This document shows, in pieces, positions 1 through 10,135 of a DNA stretch of 64,000 bases (the first letter of the stretch is position 1; each line of letters begins with the position of its first letter). A program made the translations under genes and the position numbers. The DNA lies in assembly GCA_033030425.1 (NCBI GenBank), contig JAUFSD010000007.1, positions 1,550,001-1,614,000 on the forward strand, in the 5' to 3' direction. The notes under the pieces are model-generated. The model searched no databases, was not told where the DNA came from, and saw nothing but the letters and a program-made list of their open reading frames with translations. Source of the stretch: Verpa conica. Lineage: Eukaryota > Ascomycota > Pezizomycetes > Pezizales > Morchellaceae.

Positions 1-769
1 TCTCCAGTAGGCCTAGAGGGCTCTCGTGGCCATGACGGACCCCAATCAAACCCACTACCCCGACTAGGTTCGCTACCCCGACCAGTGTCACTACCTCGAC
101 TAACGTCACTGCCCCATATAGCTTCGCTGGTAGGGTTTTCGAGCGCTTAATAGCGCGGGGCCTTGGGCCAAAACATACGAGTTCATCGGAGATTCCATCA
201 AACAACCTCTCTAGTCTCTCTAATACTTTTAGTATTTTACGATCCAAGGAACTGAGCTCCCCTGTGATACCAAACTTATTAGACAGGCTCCTCACAGACA
301 AGCTCATGGACCGTAAGTTTCGCAAACTAGCCTTTCCGAAGGCTCGATAACCAGCGGGGGCTTTAGGTGGGTCTTGTGGGGTGCTGGAATTGTCTTTTGT
401 ATTTTGACTATGATCTCCGGAGGCTTCGGCTACTGCGTTGTTTACATCCGATGGATTTGGGGGTTTCGGACGAGTGCTGGAACCGTTTTGAACCTGGTGG
501 TTATAATCTGAGGGGTTACTAGATACTAGACCAATCCCCTTCTGCTCTTCTGGTGGGATCTTGGGGTCTGGACGAGTATTGGGGGTTTGATTATCTAGGG
601 TATTAATCAGCTTCTCTAGCCTTCCCAACTCTCTTAGTATCGCATTGAGTAAGACTTGGAAGCTCCGAGGATTTTCGAGGCTTTGCTGGTCGTGTTGGTT
701 AGGTACCGGGGCGCTGGGGGTTGTAGATGCCTTACAGAGTCGGCTGCCTCCAGTGTCTGAAGAGAGCAT
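1..769 (-). CDS. Unidentified low-complexity protein, 3' end beyond left edge
   Basis: A reading frame on the minus strand stays open from an ATG at 769 to the left edge (256 codons, no stop in window). The product is hydrophilic and rich in Asn, Pro, Ser, Thr and Gln. It has two leucine-rich amphipathic stretches (around ILRELGRLEKLINTLDN and LDRKILKVLERLERLFDG), which suggests a coiled-coil protein with disordered linkers. No family is recognised. Towards the left edge the frame becomes Val/Leu-Gly repetitive. An alternative is a 52-nt intron starting GTATGT near 178 and ending CAG near 127, after which the protein would stop within about six codons. The surroundings are TA-rich accessory DNA, so a transposon gag-like ORF or a decaying accessory gene are both possible. 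A further minus-strand stretch (1085 down to about 900) reads coding-like but lies out of frame upstream. Confidence 0.35.
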   Translation of the reverse strand, partial: MLSSDTGGSRLCKASTTPSAPVPNQHDQQSLENPRSFQVLLNAILRELGRLEKLINTLDNQTPNTRPDPKIPPEEQKGIGLVSSNPSDYNHQVQNGSSTRPKPPNPSDVNNAVAEASGDHSQNTKDNSSTPQDPPKAPAGYRAFGKASLRNLRSMSLSVRSLSNKFGITGELSSLDRKILKVLERLERLFDGISDELVCFGPRPRAIKRSKTLPAKLYGAVTLVEVVTLVGVANLVGVVGLIGVRHGHESPLGLLE

Positions 770-899
770 ACCCTCCTCTTGGTTCTGGGGTTCTGGGTTT
801 TGCTGGACGTTCCGGTGACAGTTCTAAGAGTAGAGCGATACCAGTCCTCTTCCACCTCTTGGTCCTATCTTGTGTACTTGTGCAATTGCCGTTTGGACC

Positions 900-1085
900 G
901 TGGCATCTATAACCAACCTATCTAAATCCTAGGTGGTCGAGGTTGAATGTTCGTGTCGAAGGGATGGGCAACCGAGTGTTCTGTGCTAGAGTAGATAAAG
1001 TAGAAGTAGTAGCAGTAAAGGTGGAGAGATTAATGGTCAGAATAATGGCTATAGTATTGAAAGCAGCCTCCGAGAGCTGTACCAT
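900..1085 (-). pseudogene. Coding-like fragment upstream of the left-edge ORF
   Basis: Minus strand from an ATG at 1085 gives about 57 codons with a hydrophobic, Thr/Ser-rich N-terminus and then hits TAG near 915. A one-base shift would continue into another open stretch (LVIDATVQTAIAQVHK region). That stretch closes with a stop near 825, shortly upstream of the ATG at 769. This pattern fits a decayed 5' part of the left-edge gene, or unrecognised exons. There is no homology call. It is given only because the frames line up end to end on the same strand. Confidence 0.2.
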
Positions 1086-3406
1086 AGTCGCTTAGGAATC
1101 AGAAGAGGGATTTGAAGTTTATAAAATGACCAGACCTGCATAAAAGATTTCCGTAGCCCAAAGTACCAATAAATCTATTGTAAATAACCCAGCCATGCAA
1201 GCGGCAGCCACGTCAGAGGGTGCGCGCGCTTCTGCTTCACCGCGACGCCACACCGTACAACCCCTTTATATAGCGATCTCATACTCGGGGAAAAGAACCT
1301 ACGCGCAAATTAGAATTCACTCATGTATTTGATAGGTCTTCTCTGGTCTAGCTAGATACCTAATAGTCGCGGAGATCACAAATGGGTGAGGCTCGACACA
1401 GTTGGATTGGTTAAATGTTGGGCGTAGTAAATAGGCCTTCAATCCAAAAAAGCAGACCAGTTTCTTCATTCGCAATGAGTACTCGGGGCTGGCAGAAAGG
1501 AATATACAAGGGCTATCACCCGAGGCGATCTCTTTGTGAGCAAAATACGCCTATCGACTAGCCGGAATAAGAATTGAATTTTCAGGCTTAGTTTGTATGC
1601 TCTGCTCTCAACCCTGCCCGTATGTCCCATCCAGTAAGTTAGTGCTCGGGTGATGCTTTGTATGGAGTGCAAGAAATAATGAGAGTTCAACACCAATAGG
1701 CTCTAATGACAATGGGGAGAAGCATATGGGTGGGGTGACTAGAGTGCTTGTTGGGTTAACTGCTGTGGCATTTCCCCAGTACTCGGATGTGAGGATAAGT
1801 CTGGCGATAGGTGGCGGTGCAACCAAAGCTCTGGTGATGCTGCCCACCCAAAGTGGGGGCCAAAGGACTTGAGAAAATTACAATCTTCTTACTGGCCGGG
1901 AGTATTGTCTCTGCCACTTAACTCAAACGCTCTTTTTTATTGGTTATCAAGCCGACTGGTTAGGGTTTCAAGTTCCGGCCCGCTCGATACTTTTGAAATT
2001 CGCCAGTAAGCTACAGAAAGTCTCACCAGACTAAGGGATAGCACCGCCATCTGTCGCCAGACTTACCCCCGCCCGAGTACTCTACACGAGAACATACTCA
2101 AACCCCCTTTAGTGGGTAGGTACATCCCATTTTTAGTCTTATACCTACCATGTACGTCGCCTGAGTACACGCTATACAGTGTATATGGGGGCATCAACAA
2201 ATAAACGTCATACCGCTTGGTCAGAACAGTTAATACCTACAACTTTGCCGAACCGATAGACCACTTTGGACCGCCAATTGAAGTCTTAGTGTTCCCAGAT
2301 CGCACCAATGTGCAAGGTATGCACCTGTCATCAACCCCAGGGTAAGTATGCACACGGTTAGAACGGGCGCGGCTCTATATAACACGTGTACAACCGTTTA
2401 CCCACCGATGGCGGATATGTTGTGCGGCGAACCTCTAGGAGTATCTAACCCCGATATCTATTGTGCCTTACCTTTTTACGCCATTGTTCGACAGGATGTG
2501 GGGTTTGCCATCGATAACTCTATACCTTAGTGATTGTGGCGAGCACCTTGGGTGATCCACCCTCGATATGCTGTACCAATAGTAAGGAATAATAGTGCGC
2601 CTTGGGTCACTGAGTTGACTTAAAAAGAGCTGAACATGTAACGGTTAGCAGTAAGCAAAGAATTTTTCTAGAGGCAGTGTAGGGTAAAGTACTCCTATTC
2701 GTAAAGAAATTTTTTAAGTGAGAACGTGTCAGTGCAGCCTAAATCAAGGGCTAGCCTAGATGACTCCAGCGTACCCGTAAATAACTCCAATTGGTAAAGT
2801 ATATCTTCGATCGATGGAAGGGGGGCATTGACTTTTTCTGGGCAGCCTGAGTTTTAAATGTGTCAGTGCCTTCTAGAAAATTACAGTTATATATGCCTCT
2901 AAATTTTTGTTCTTTGTTCCGATCCCATATGGCTGCTACGTAGCACCATAAGGCGAGCTGCACCAACAGATATAGCACTGGAGTAAGAATATTTATCATT
3001 GCATGCAGCTGTGGCTATGAAGTCTTGCGGAGCTCCTAGCACTTTTAACAAGTACGTTCCTGGCTGGATCACTCGAAACTAATAATGCTATAAAACGAAT
3101 CAATTATAAGTACATGGAGCCCCCAATAATGCTATAGAATACAATAGTATCTAGTAAAGTCAAACATTCTAATGGGCTGAACCTTGTAGTTAGAGTATAC
3201 ACTTGCCTGTATTAGGCTAGGCCAATAATATAATTCTACTCTATGGGCTAGCCTGGCTTAGCTCGATCTATTGCCACGTTATTTTGGCTGAACATGCAAG
3301 TCTTATTTTCACCAATTAATAGGTATCCTTTCCTCGCTAGAGACAGAGCCTCCAACTAAAACCCTGGCTTCAACAGTTGCATGTTCAGGTTCTTTATGCC
3401 TGTTAC
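1086..3406. other. TA-rich accessory DNA, no supported gene
   Basis: Only short reading frames without recognisable domains occur here. A stretch near 2230-2340 (plus) reads coding-like for about 35 codons, then meets GTAAGT. It could be a lone degraded exon, but neither neighbour supports it. The composition resembles repeat-decayed fungal DNA (many TA steps). I could not measure an RIP index. Confidence 0.4.
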
Positions 3407-3668
3407 GAGTACTCGTAGTCTTCAAGCGTTTCCGGAGTACGGTAACAGGGAGCGCCATGTCTTGCCTACTGTCACATTGTATCTTCGAGGTGTAATGCAC
3501 CTCATGGGTGTTTTGCCTTGAATCTAAGGCCAGCCATTCGCTGAATGCTGCCGAGGAATAGCTACCCAAGTTGGCCAACGGCACAGGCTTGCAAAAGTGA
3601 CCTTGTAGGAAAGACATGGCGCTCCCAGTTACCGTATTCCGGAAACGCTTGAAGACTACGAGTAGAGT
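3407..3668. repeat. Imperfect inverted repeat, about 55-70 bp arms, spacer about 120-150 bp
   Basis: The left arm (3407-3463) and right arm (3611-3665) are reverse complements apart from a few substitutions. Weaker pairing continues inward (CCTAC...GTCAC at 3465-3477 against 3594-3610). Both arms, read in their own outward direction, give the same peptide start, MALPVTV(L/F)RKRLKTTS. The spacer holds a small perfect hairpin (GAGGTG/CACCTC around 3486-3502). The arms differ by substitutions that mostly keep the reading frame. Origin is unknown: it may be a head-to-head duplication or a foldback element. Confidence 0.6.
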
Positions 3669-4575
3669 TACAAGGCTCCAAAAACCATGGTACTGGAATA
3701 CGGCAGTGTTGTTTGGACCGGGCTTAGCTAGGCCGCAGACTCCATTAGCTAGGCGGGCTGAGACATGTTTTTACCCAGGCTGTCTCATTACTTTGGAAGA
3801 CTCGAGTACTATAAATGATATATTACCTTCTCATGGTCTTTTGGTACTCTATCAGTAGATCTATTGGTAGTTGTTTGATAGCCGTTTAGCAGTTCTCCTG
3901 TATGTGTCCCATGCCCGTAGTGCTCTCTTAACTTAATCCCCTCCTAGTTATCGGTAGCTTCTTCACCTCCCATGGCTTTCTCATAGGCTCTCATTAAGAC
4001 TTTCGGAGCTCCTATACTAGGCTTATAGTCATATTTCATACTACAACAAAATATATTTGATAAACGGTATGTCTTCGTATGATCAGCCTTCCTGTTGCCA
4101 TTTAGGCTATGACTACTGCCTTGGAAGTGCGTTTGTAGAACCTACTGCTAGCTGGTATATATCGATGCGCTAGATGAGGCGTTCGTCCTAATCTCGGCGC
4201 CTTGTTTGCTCTACCAAATACAAGCTACTATGCTCGTCGTAGTGCTGTTTCTGCTGATCTGTGTAGCCTATTATAAGCAATATGGTGGGAGCTATAAGAT
4301 CTGTATGTGATTTTTGTGATTTGATGAAGTTTGGCAAGGTTCATAAGAGGATCTGTTTTTGTTTATTTTTTTATAACATTAATTAATGAGCTATTACAAG
4401 GGTATTTATAAACTCAGAGGATTTTAATGAGATCTATAAGAAGTTTGTGTATGGCTATAACAAATTTTGACGAGTGAGAGCTTAGAGCACTTTATGAGAG
4501 CTGTAGGATGATAGCAAACTATAGGACGTCAGATTAACAGGGTGGTGTCACATTTGCTCATCCAACAGTATGTAG
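3669..4575. other. TA-rich accessory DNA, nothing recognised
   Basis: No reading frame above 60 codons has recognisable features, apart from the tail of the frame that starts inside the inverted-repeat arm (to 3858). The composition is strongly TA-rich from about 4260 onward. Confidence 0.4.
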
Positions 4576-5000
4576 CCTATCCCATCACACGTAGCGAAAT
4601 TTGCAATTTGGACCATAGCAACGGATATGTCTTAATTTCCTAAACAACCAGAACACTTCAATAAACATTGAAAAATGGATATATGAAACTTGAGTCCCAT
4701 AAGAAACATCTATTCACTTGGGGATGTTTTTATTACATCAGTGGAGTATTAATCTAGGCCCTAACCACAACATGTCATAATTCTTTTACTGTTTAGTAAT
4801 TGATTAAACTCCTTGTAGGAATCTCTTAATATATCTGGGATTATTATAGTTTAGCAACAGGACTTTTCTTTAACTGTTTGAAGTAAAAATAGAGGTGGGG
4901 TGGTGGGTGAAGCGAGTGTAATAGGTGCTAAAGCTGGCTGCTAAGAAATCAGAGGGCTTTGAAGCCCTCTAAAAGCCGTTGCTACGTGCCATGGGATAGG
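4576..5000. mobile_element. Candidate MITE-like element with 20-nt terminal inverted repeats
   Basis: The left end CCTATCCCATCACACGTAGC (4576-4595) and the reverse complement of 4981-5000 (CCTATCCCATGGCACGTAGC) match at 18 of 20 positions and enclose 425 bp with no coding capacity. Just inside the right terminus is a perfect 9-bp hairpin at about 4951-4970 (AGAGGGCTT/AAGCCCTCT). Size, TIRs, subterminal hairpin and lack of ORF fit a non-autonomous DNA transposon. I see no clear target-site duplication (flanks GTATGTAG and ATCTCAAA), so the exact ends or superfamily cannot be set. Confidence 0.5.
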
Positions 5001-6899
5001 ATCTCAAAGCAGAGTAGAATAGTGACAGTGAAGAAAGGATGAATCGTTAATTTGATGATGTATTGTAGTTGAGTCCCAGAGTAAAGTGCACATATATACA
5101 AAATCACCCTATAGAGCAGTCATAGTAGGGGTAGTTTGTTTCTACTCGTAGTTGACTGACATTTTTGCACAGGACTAGCTAGGTCTGTATATTATACAAA
5201 ACTATACAAAATGTATAGGCCATAAGCCCAGCCCGGTACACAAACGTCAGCTAGTCAAATACGAGTACACGATAAGTATGTAATTTGAACTAAAGGTCAT
5301 AGAGCCATAGGTATTTTAAAATTCTACAAAGCTCCATAGCTAAATGAGAAATCTAGTATAAATATAAACATGCGAGGAAGTATACGTAGTATGTCGTTTC
5401 TTCCTTCAACTATAGAGAATTCCGCTTTTGAAATTATTCTTCGTGATTTTCTATTGTTCGAGTATATGAAAAATTAGCCTGTCGAATTCTATGGAGCCCT
5501 GTATAAAATACTGGGATTATGGTAGGGTTTGCTATATATACATGTATATATCGATTCCCTTAAACCGTCGCACGCAACTGTCAACTTCGGGGCCGGTCTT
5601 TCAATGATATATATATACCCCACAACACCTCTGGATATTACAGAAATTATACTAGAAACTTTAGATTAAATTCTCTAGACCATGATTATTATTATAAATT
5701 CAATAGGCTATAGCTAGTAGTTGGGTGGCAAGGCTTGAAAATCGGGGGTTGTGGCAAAGACCGGTCCAAGGGATAGTACTTAATTTAAGTGACTTCCTAA
5801 AGAAGGGCAAAGATAGTTATAATAAGGAAATTATTTCAGGGCTAAAAATCTCTAAGGAAATATTTTGCATTTCTCGGTAACCTACTGGGAAATACTGAGG
5901 GTAGTTTCACACTCCTTTTGTGAGAGGAACTCCATAGAATGTGGCTAGTTGCAAGATCGTTGTCAGGTGTAGACCTGATCTATTCTTGGGCCCTTATCAA
6001 CAAATCATGTTTTATTCTTTGGTAGTACCGCATAACCGCAGTAGCCCTCAAACGGGTAAGACAAACATATAAGTGCTGTTCCGAAAAATCGGTAGGCATT
6101 TTTAGGGCTAATAGGAGGCAAGCCGCTCGGTATCATCGTGCATAACCGGACGTAAGTGTCACTAAAATTTACCAAGTTCCATGTGAGGGTCGTTAAATGA
6201 AGTATGCAGCCTCAATAATCGGGTCCTCAACGATCCTGAGCGAGCACCCCTTCACATCCTTACACCAAGTATTCAGTGCCCTGTTCGGATGGTATCAAGA
6301 GGCAGAATAGAGTTATTTAATCTCTAAAGTTATTATATATTTAGTTGGGAACTAGCCTTAGCACTTTGGTATGGGTTAGGCTTGTTAAGTTGGAGAGGGG
6401 TACGTTGCTATTAGAAATGATTGGACGAGTTGGGCAGCTAATCGAGGAGCGATTTGATCTGCCTCACCCAATACATTACTTCAGGGTGTCAAGCGTTTCC
6501 CCACTTTACGAGCCTAGTGTACGGTTGGTCAGGTCAAATAACTACGTTTATTTGCTTCCACACAGGATGCATTGCGCATTGCGCATTGTGAATAGAATGT
6601 ACTGCTAATTAGGAAGGTATGACACACTTTGATTCCGGAGACATTTGAAAACTCCTTAGCCGCGATGGAAATACATGGAAGTATTAGGCAAAGCCTGCAG
6701 AAATACCAGAATCGGACGTACAGATTGTGATATCATAGAACCATTAAAACTACTAGGCACTAACGAGCTCAGATTGTTATAAAGTATATAGTTTGTATAA
6801 CACCCGGTAGATATATCTAGCTACGACTATTTCGTCATTTTATAGAACAGCCCCGAGCTTTCTACCACCTCCATATTACCTTCAGGTTTCCTCTAAAGA
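5001..6899. other. TA-rich accessory DNA upstream of the HSPA12-like gene
   Basis: This stretch contains an 18-bp perfect palindrome (5534-5551, centre CATG), a triple ATTGCGC microrepeat (about 6571-6590) and an 87-codon plus-strand frame (6345-6608, no ATG at its start) with no recognised domain. Nothing here supports a gene. The last few hundred bases presumably include the promoter of the gene starting at 6900. Confidence 0.4.
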
Positions 6900-9065
6900 A
6901 TGGGTACTGCTAATGAAATGATCGCTGTCGCCATCGACTTTGGTACAACATACTCCGGTTCGTACAACTGCACAAAGACACCACCCCCCGGGAACTAGGA
7001 CTGACAAACACTGTTTGAAAATTCAGCAGTTGCGTTTATGAAGATTGGTAGCGGGAAGCAAGCACCTACTCAGCTTGGGGAATGGCCAGGGTTACCATAT
7101 CCGAAGACCAGCTACAAAGTTCCAACAATAGTCGTGTATCCAGATGATGGATCTATATTATGGGGATTCGCAGCCGAGAACCAAGCCCTAACTACCTCTC
7201 GGAAAACGACAATGTTTAAGCCCTTTTTAGACCCTATGTTTACATATAGTCAATACACTACCACACCTACTACAGATTTAGGCGGCATGGTGCGTGATTA
7301 TATACAGGGCCTTTATGACCATCTAGTTCGTTACCTCAAGGATAAAGGAATATCAAACGATAGGACAAATTTAAATTTCCTCCTAACAGTCCCGGCGAAT
7401 TTTCCAAATGGTGTCGTCGAGAATTTCCGACGCATTATTACAACTACTGGGATTAATAGTCACACCTTCACCATTGACTTGACAGAGCCAGAGGCAGCAG
7501 GCCTGTACACAATGCAGATTATGCGGGAGAAAAAATCTATTGATATTGTATAACCCTATACCTTTAGTCCTGGGTGGGATTTAGGCTTACAAAAGTGTAT
7601 AGAAGAAGGGTGAATGTTTTATCGTTTGCGACGCTGGTGGTGCAACAATCGATCTTTCATCCTACAAGGTTCTGCAAACAAATCCAATTCGAGTTGAACA
7701 TACGAGTGTGCTATCTGGTATACAACTTCCTCCAGTTCGAAGAACGTCAATACTAACGCCCGTCATAGGTAAATACTGCGGTTCAATATTCATCGATAGC
7801 GCATTTAGATCCTATCTTAGCTCTCTAGAATTTTGGGAAAGCTTGGAACCCGTAGAGCAAAGCACCATGATCAATCTGTTTATTAAAGAGAAGGAGGATT
7901 TCGATAACAATCCTAATAATGACTACATCAATATTAAGCTACCTCGTGATAATATTGAATATCCAGGGAAGAAGGGGCCTTACCTTCCTATATCTAGGTG
8001 AGACTTTCAAATAAGGTTCTACTAATAGCTACTAAACTCGAACAGAGAACAAATGCAAGGGTTTTTTACGGAATCTTTAACTGGAATCCAGGCGATGATC
8101 GAGACCCATATCGACCGGTGCAAGTCTAAAGGCTATCGAGTGAGCGTATGATATATTATGGTCCCTTATTAAGAGAAGTAGACTCTAATATAGCAGTTCA
8201 ATAGTATATTTTTCTCGTTGGTGGACTTGGTTCCTCGCGGTATACTAAACAAAGAATTGAAGATTATTTCGATACGGTTAACTCCGGTATCATAGTTTTT
8301 CAACCTGAGCAAGCGTAAGCGTCTCGTCTCATCCTTTGGTATTTACCCTAGATATACTAATTGTATGGATTTTTCGGGGGCAGACAACAAGCTGTGGTTC
8401 TAGGCGCCATTTCGAATCATACGCGGCTGTTCAAAAACGACCCAGACCCTGTTCAGGTCCGAATTTGTCCAAAACATTATGGATTGGTGACAATGAAGTC
8501 CAGGGATACTATTAATAATAGTAATGAGGGGTATCTAGACCCTTTAAGTGGTATAACAGTGCCTTATAAAGACCAGATCACTTGGCTCTTCCAGAAGGTA
8601 TGTATTAATTAGTATTATCAAAGTCACAATTACTTACAAAAGTTCAGGGGGATCGAATCACGGGCGGGCCGGAGAGGTACACTGAGAAGCACTTCCTACG
8701 AGAATTTGTAGATTGCAGAAATGGGTGGGAGGAGATTATTGTTGAGTACTCCGGCGATAATCCACCGCCCCGTATGGACTCTGGGTCTGGTAAGTGCTAC
8801 TATACAATATATCCATTAAATAACTACTAATTTTCCAATTACAGGGGTCAGTAAGGTCTGTACGCTTGTTCCGAACCTAAGCAGTTGCCCAAAGAGCGAT
8901 TTTGCAAAGTTAAGGATGAAAAAAACAAGTTTCTTCTCACGGCGGGTCAAGTATTACCAGGCTAGATACACAATTAAGATATCTCTTGGGACTACAGGCT
9001 TGGGTTTCCAGATGTTCTATAAAAACAAACCGCGGGCTGATTTAATGAATATTTTGTGGGTCTAG
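6900..9065 (+). CDS. HSPA12-like Hsp70-family ATPase (8 exons, 584 aa)
   Basis: Spliced model: 6900-6957, 7027-7547, 7603-7997, 8046-8139, 8205-8314, 8384-8597, 8648-8789, 8845-9065. The lengths sum to 1755 nt, exactly in frame. The actin/Hsp70 nucleotide-binding fold is visible: phosphate-1 loop AIDFGTTYS (residues 11-19), phosphate-2 loop DAGGATIDL (203-211), the adenosine-region motif FLVGGLGSSRY (about 359-369) and the following AVVLGAI helix (396-402). The protein has no classical substrate-binding domain or EEVD tail and matches the HSPA12-type subfamily in order and size. HSPA12-like genes are often multicopy in filamentous fungi; client and role are unknown. The seven introns are 48-70 nt. 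The first donor (GTTCGT) is weak, and the intron at 8140-8204 is placed to avoid stop codons. It lies in TA-rich accessory DNA yet has no inactivating change, so it is probably functional. Confidence 0.8.
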
Positions 9066-9737
9066 GGGCTGTGTGGTGGCCTGTTTCCTAGGTTTACATT
9101 AGCACCTTCATTTAATTCTATTTCATATCTGTTTTACATACTTACGTTTAATACCTATATAATAAAGACCTTAATCCCACCTAAAGCAATCCAAGGTGAT
9201 AACACTAAACAGCATATCACATATGATTTCACTCCTCGTCAGTAATTTATCAGGGGTGATTATCAATACTCCTGCTCTTGTCAATCCATATAAAAGTCTT
9301 CCGCCATCAGAATGCTCTTTATGGCCTTTTTATAGCAGGATATACCTATAAGAGCTTGGAACCCCATTCCCAAATTAAGCGCGGCCTTATATATATAGTA
9401 GAAGCTCTCTATAAGAATACTCTCTCTATAAGAATATTCTTAGCAGAGAACCCGAGAAGAGCCACACTAGACTATACTTGGCAAGCACTCCGCCTAGAAT
9501 AATACTCCTCGCTACTTACCAACCTAGCTTATGCCCCCCTCTAATATTATTAGTTCTATACAAATAGTACCCGCTCAACGACACTACCACATATCAAATT
9601 CATATATCAAAGAAGTAGTACAAAGACTTATTAACCCACAGCCAAGGAACAATCCAGCACCAACACTTGGCAACACCCTTACCCAGACCCCACCATCCCA
9701 CTACGCTAGTCTTGGCACCCAACCTCAACCACCAACA
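9066..9737. other. Intergenic, promoter of the small membrane protein gene
   Basis: There is a 15-bp direct repeat (CTCTCTATAAGAATA at 9405-9419 and 9422-9436) and a TATATATATA run near 9389. Two plus-strand frames of 74 codons (9278-9502, 9531-9755) lack domains; the second runs into the start of the next gene and is probably its 5' leader. Confidence 0.4.
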
Positions 9738-9994
9738 ATGTCACTCTGGACGTAAGCCCTCCCCATGCCCTCATCCCTCCCTCCACACATTCTAACAAAT
9801 GTAGATACTACCGTTCTCTATCACCACAGACTCGCTTACTCGTCGGCACTGGCGTGATCGTATACGCAGCCGGCATGCTCTACCTCAGTGACGTTGCGGA
9901 GAGAAAACTTGATCTTGTGCCGACGGAGGAGGATAAGCGGAAGTTAGAAGAGATAGTGCCAAGGATTAGGGTTATTGAAAAGAGAGATCGATAG
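9738..9994 (+). CDS. Small single-pass membrane protein, probably mitochondrial (67 aa)
   Basis: Exon 1 is 9738-9751 (MSLWT), the intron 9752-9804 (GTAAGC...GTAG, 53 nt) and exon 2 9805-9994. The total is 204 nt in frame. The product has a short basic N-terminus (YYRSLSPQTR), one hydrophobic segment (LLVGTGVIVYAAGMLYL, about residues 16-32) and a charged C-terminal helix starting SDVAERKLDLVPTEEDKRKL. This layout resembles conserved uncharacterised fungal proteins of the mitochondrial inner membrane; no function is known to me. The five-codon first exon explains why an ORF scan would miss it. It converges on the dehydrogenase gene with 141 nt between stop codons. Confidence 0.65.
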
Positions 9995-10135
9995 GGGGGT
10001 CAATGATTATGGTTTAGGGGGGCTTATTTAGTGAAATGTATAGGATGAAGTAAAATATATATATTCATTGATATCTAGTTCGTGGTAATATGCACTATAT
10101 AAAGCCAGAAATAGATAAACTCCTAGTACGCTAGA

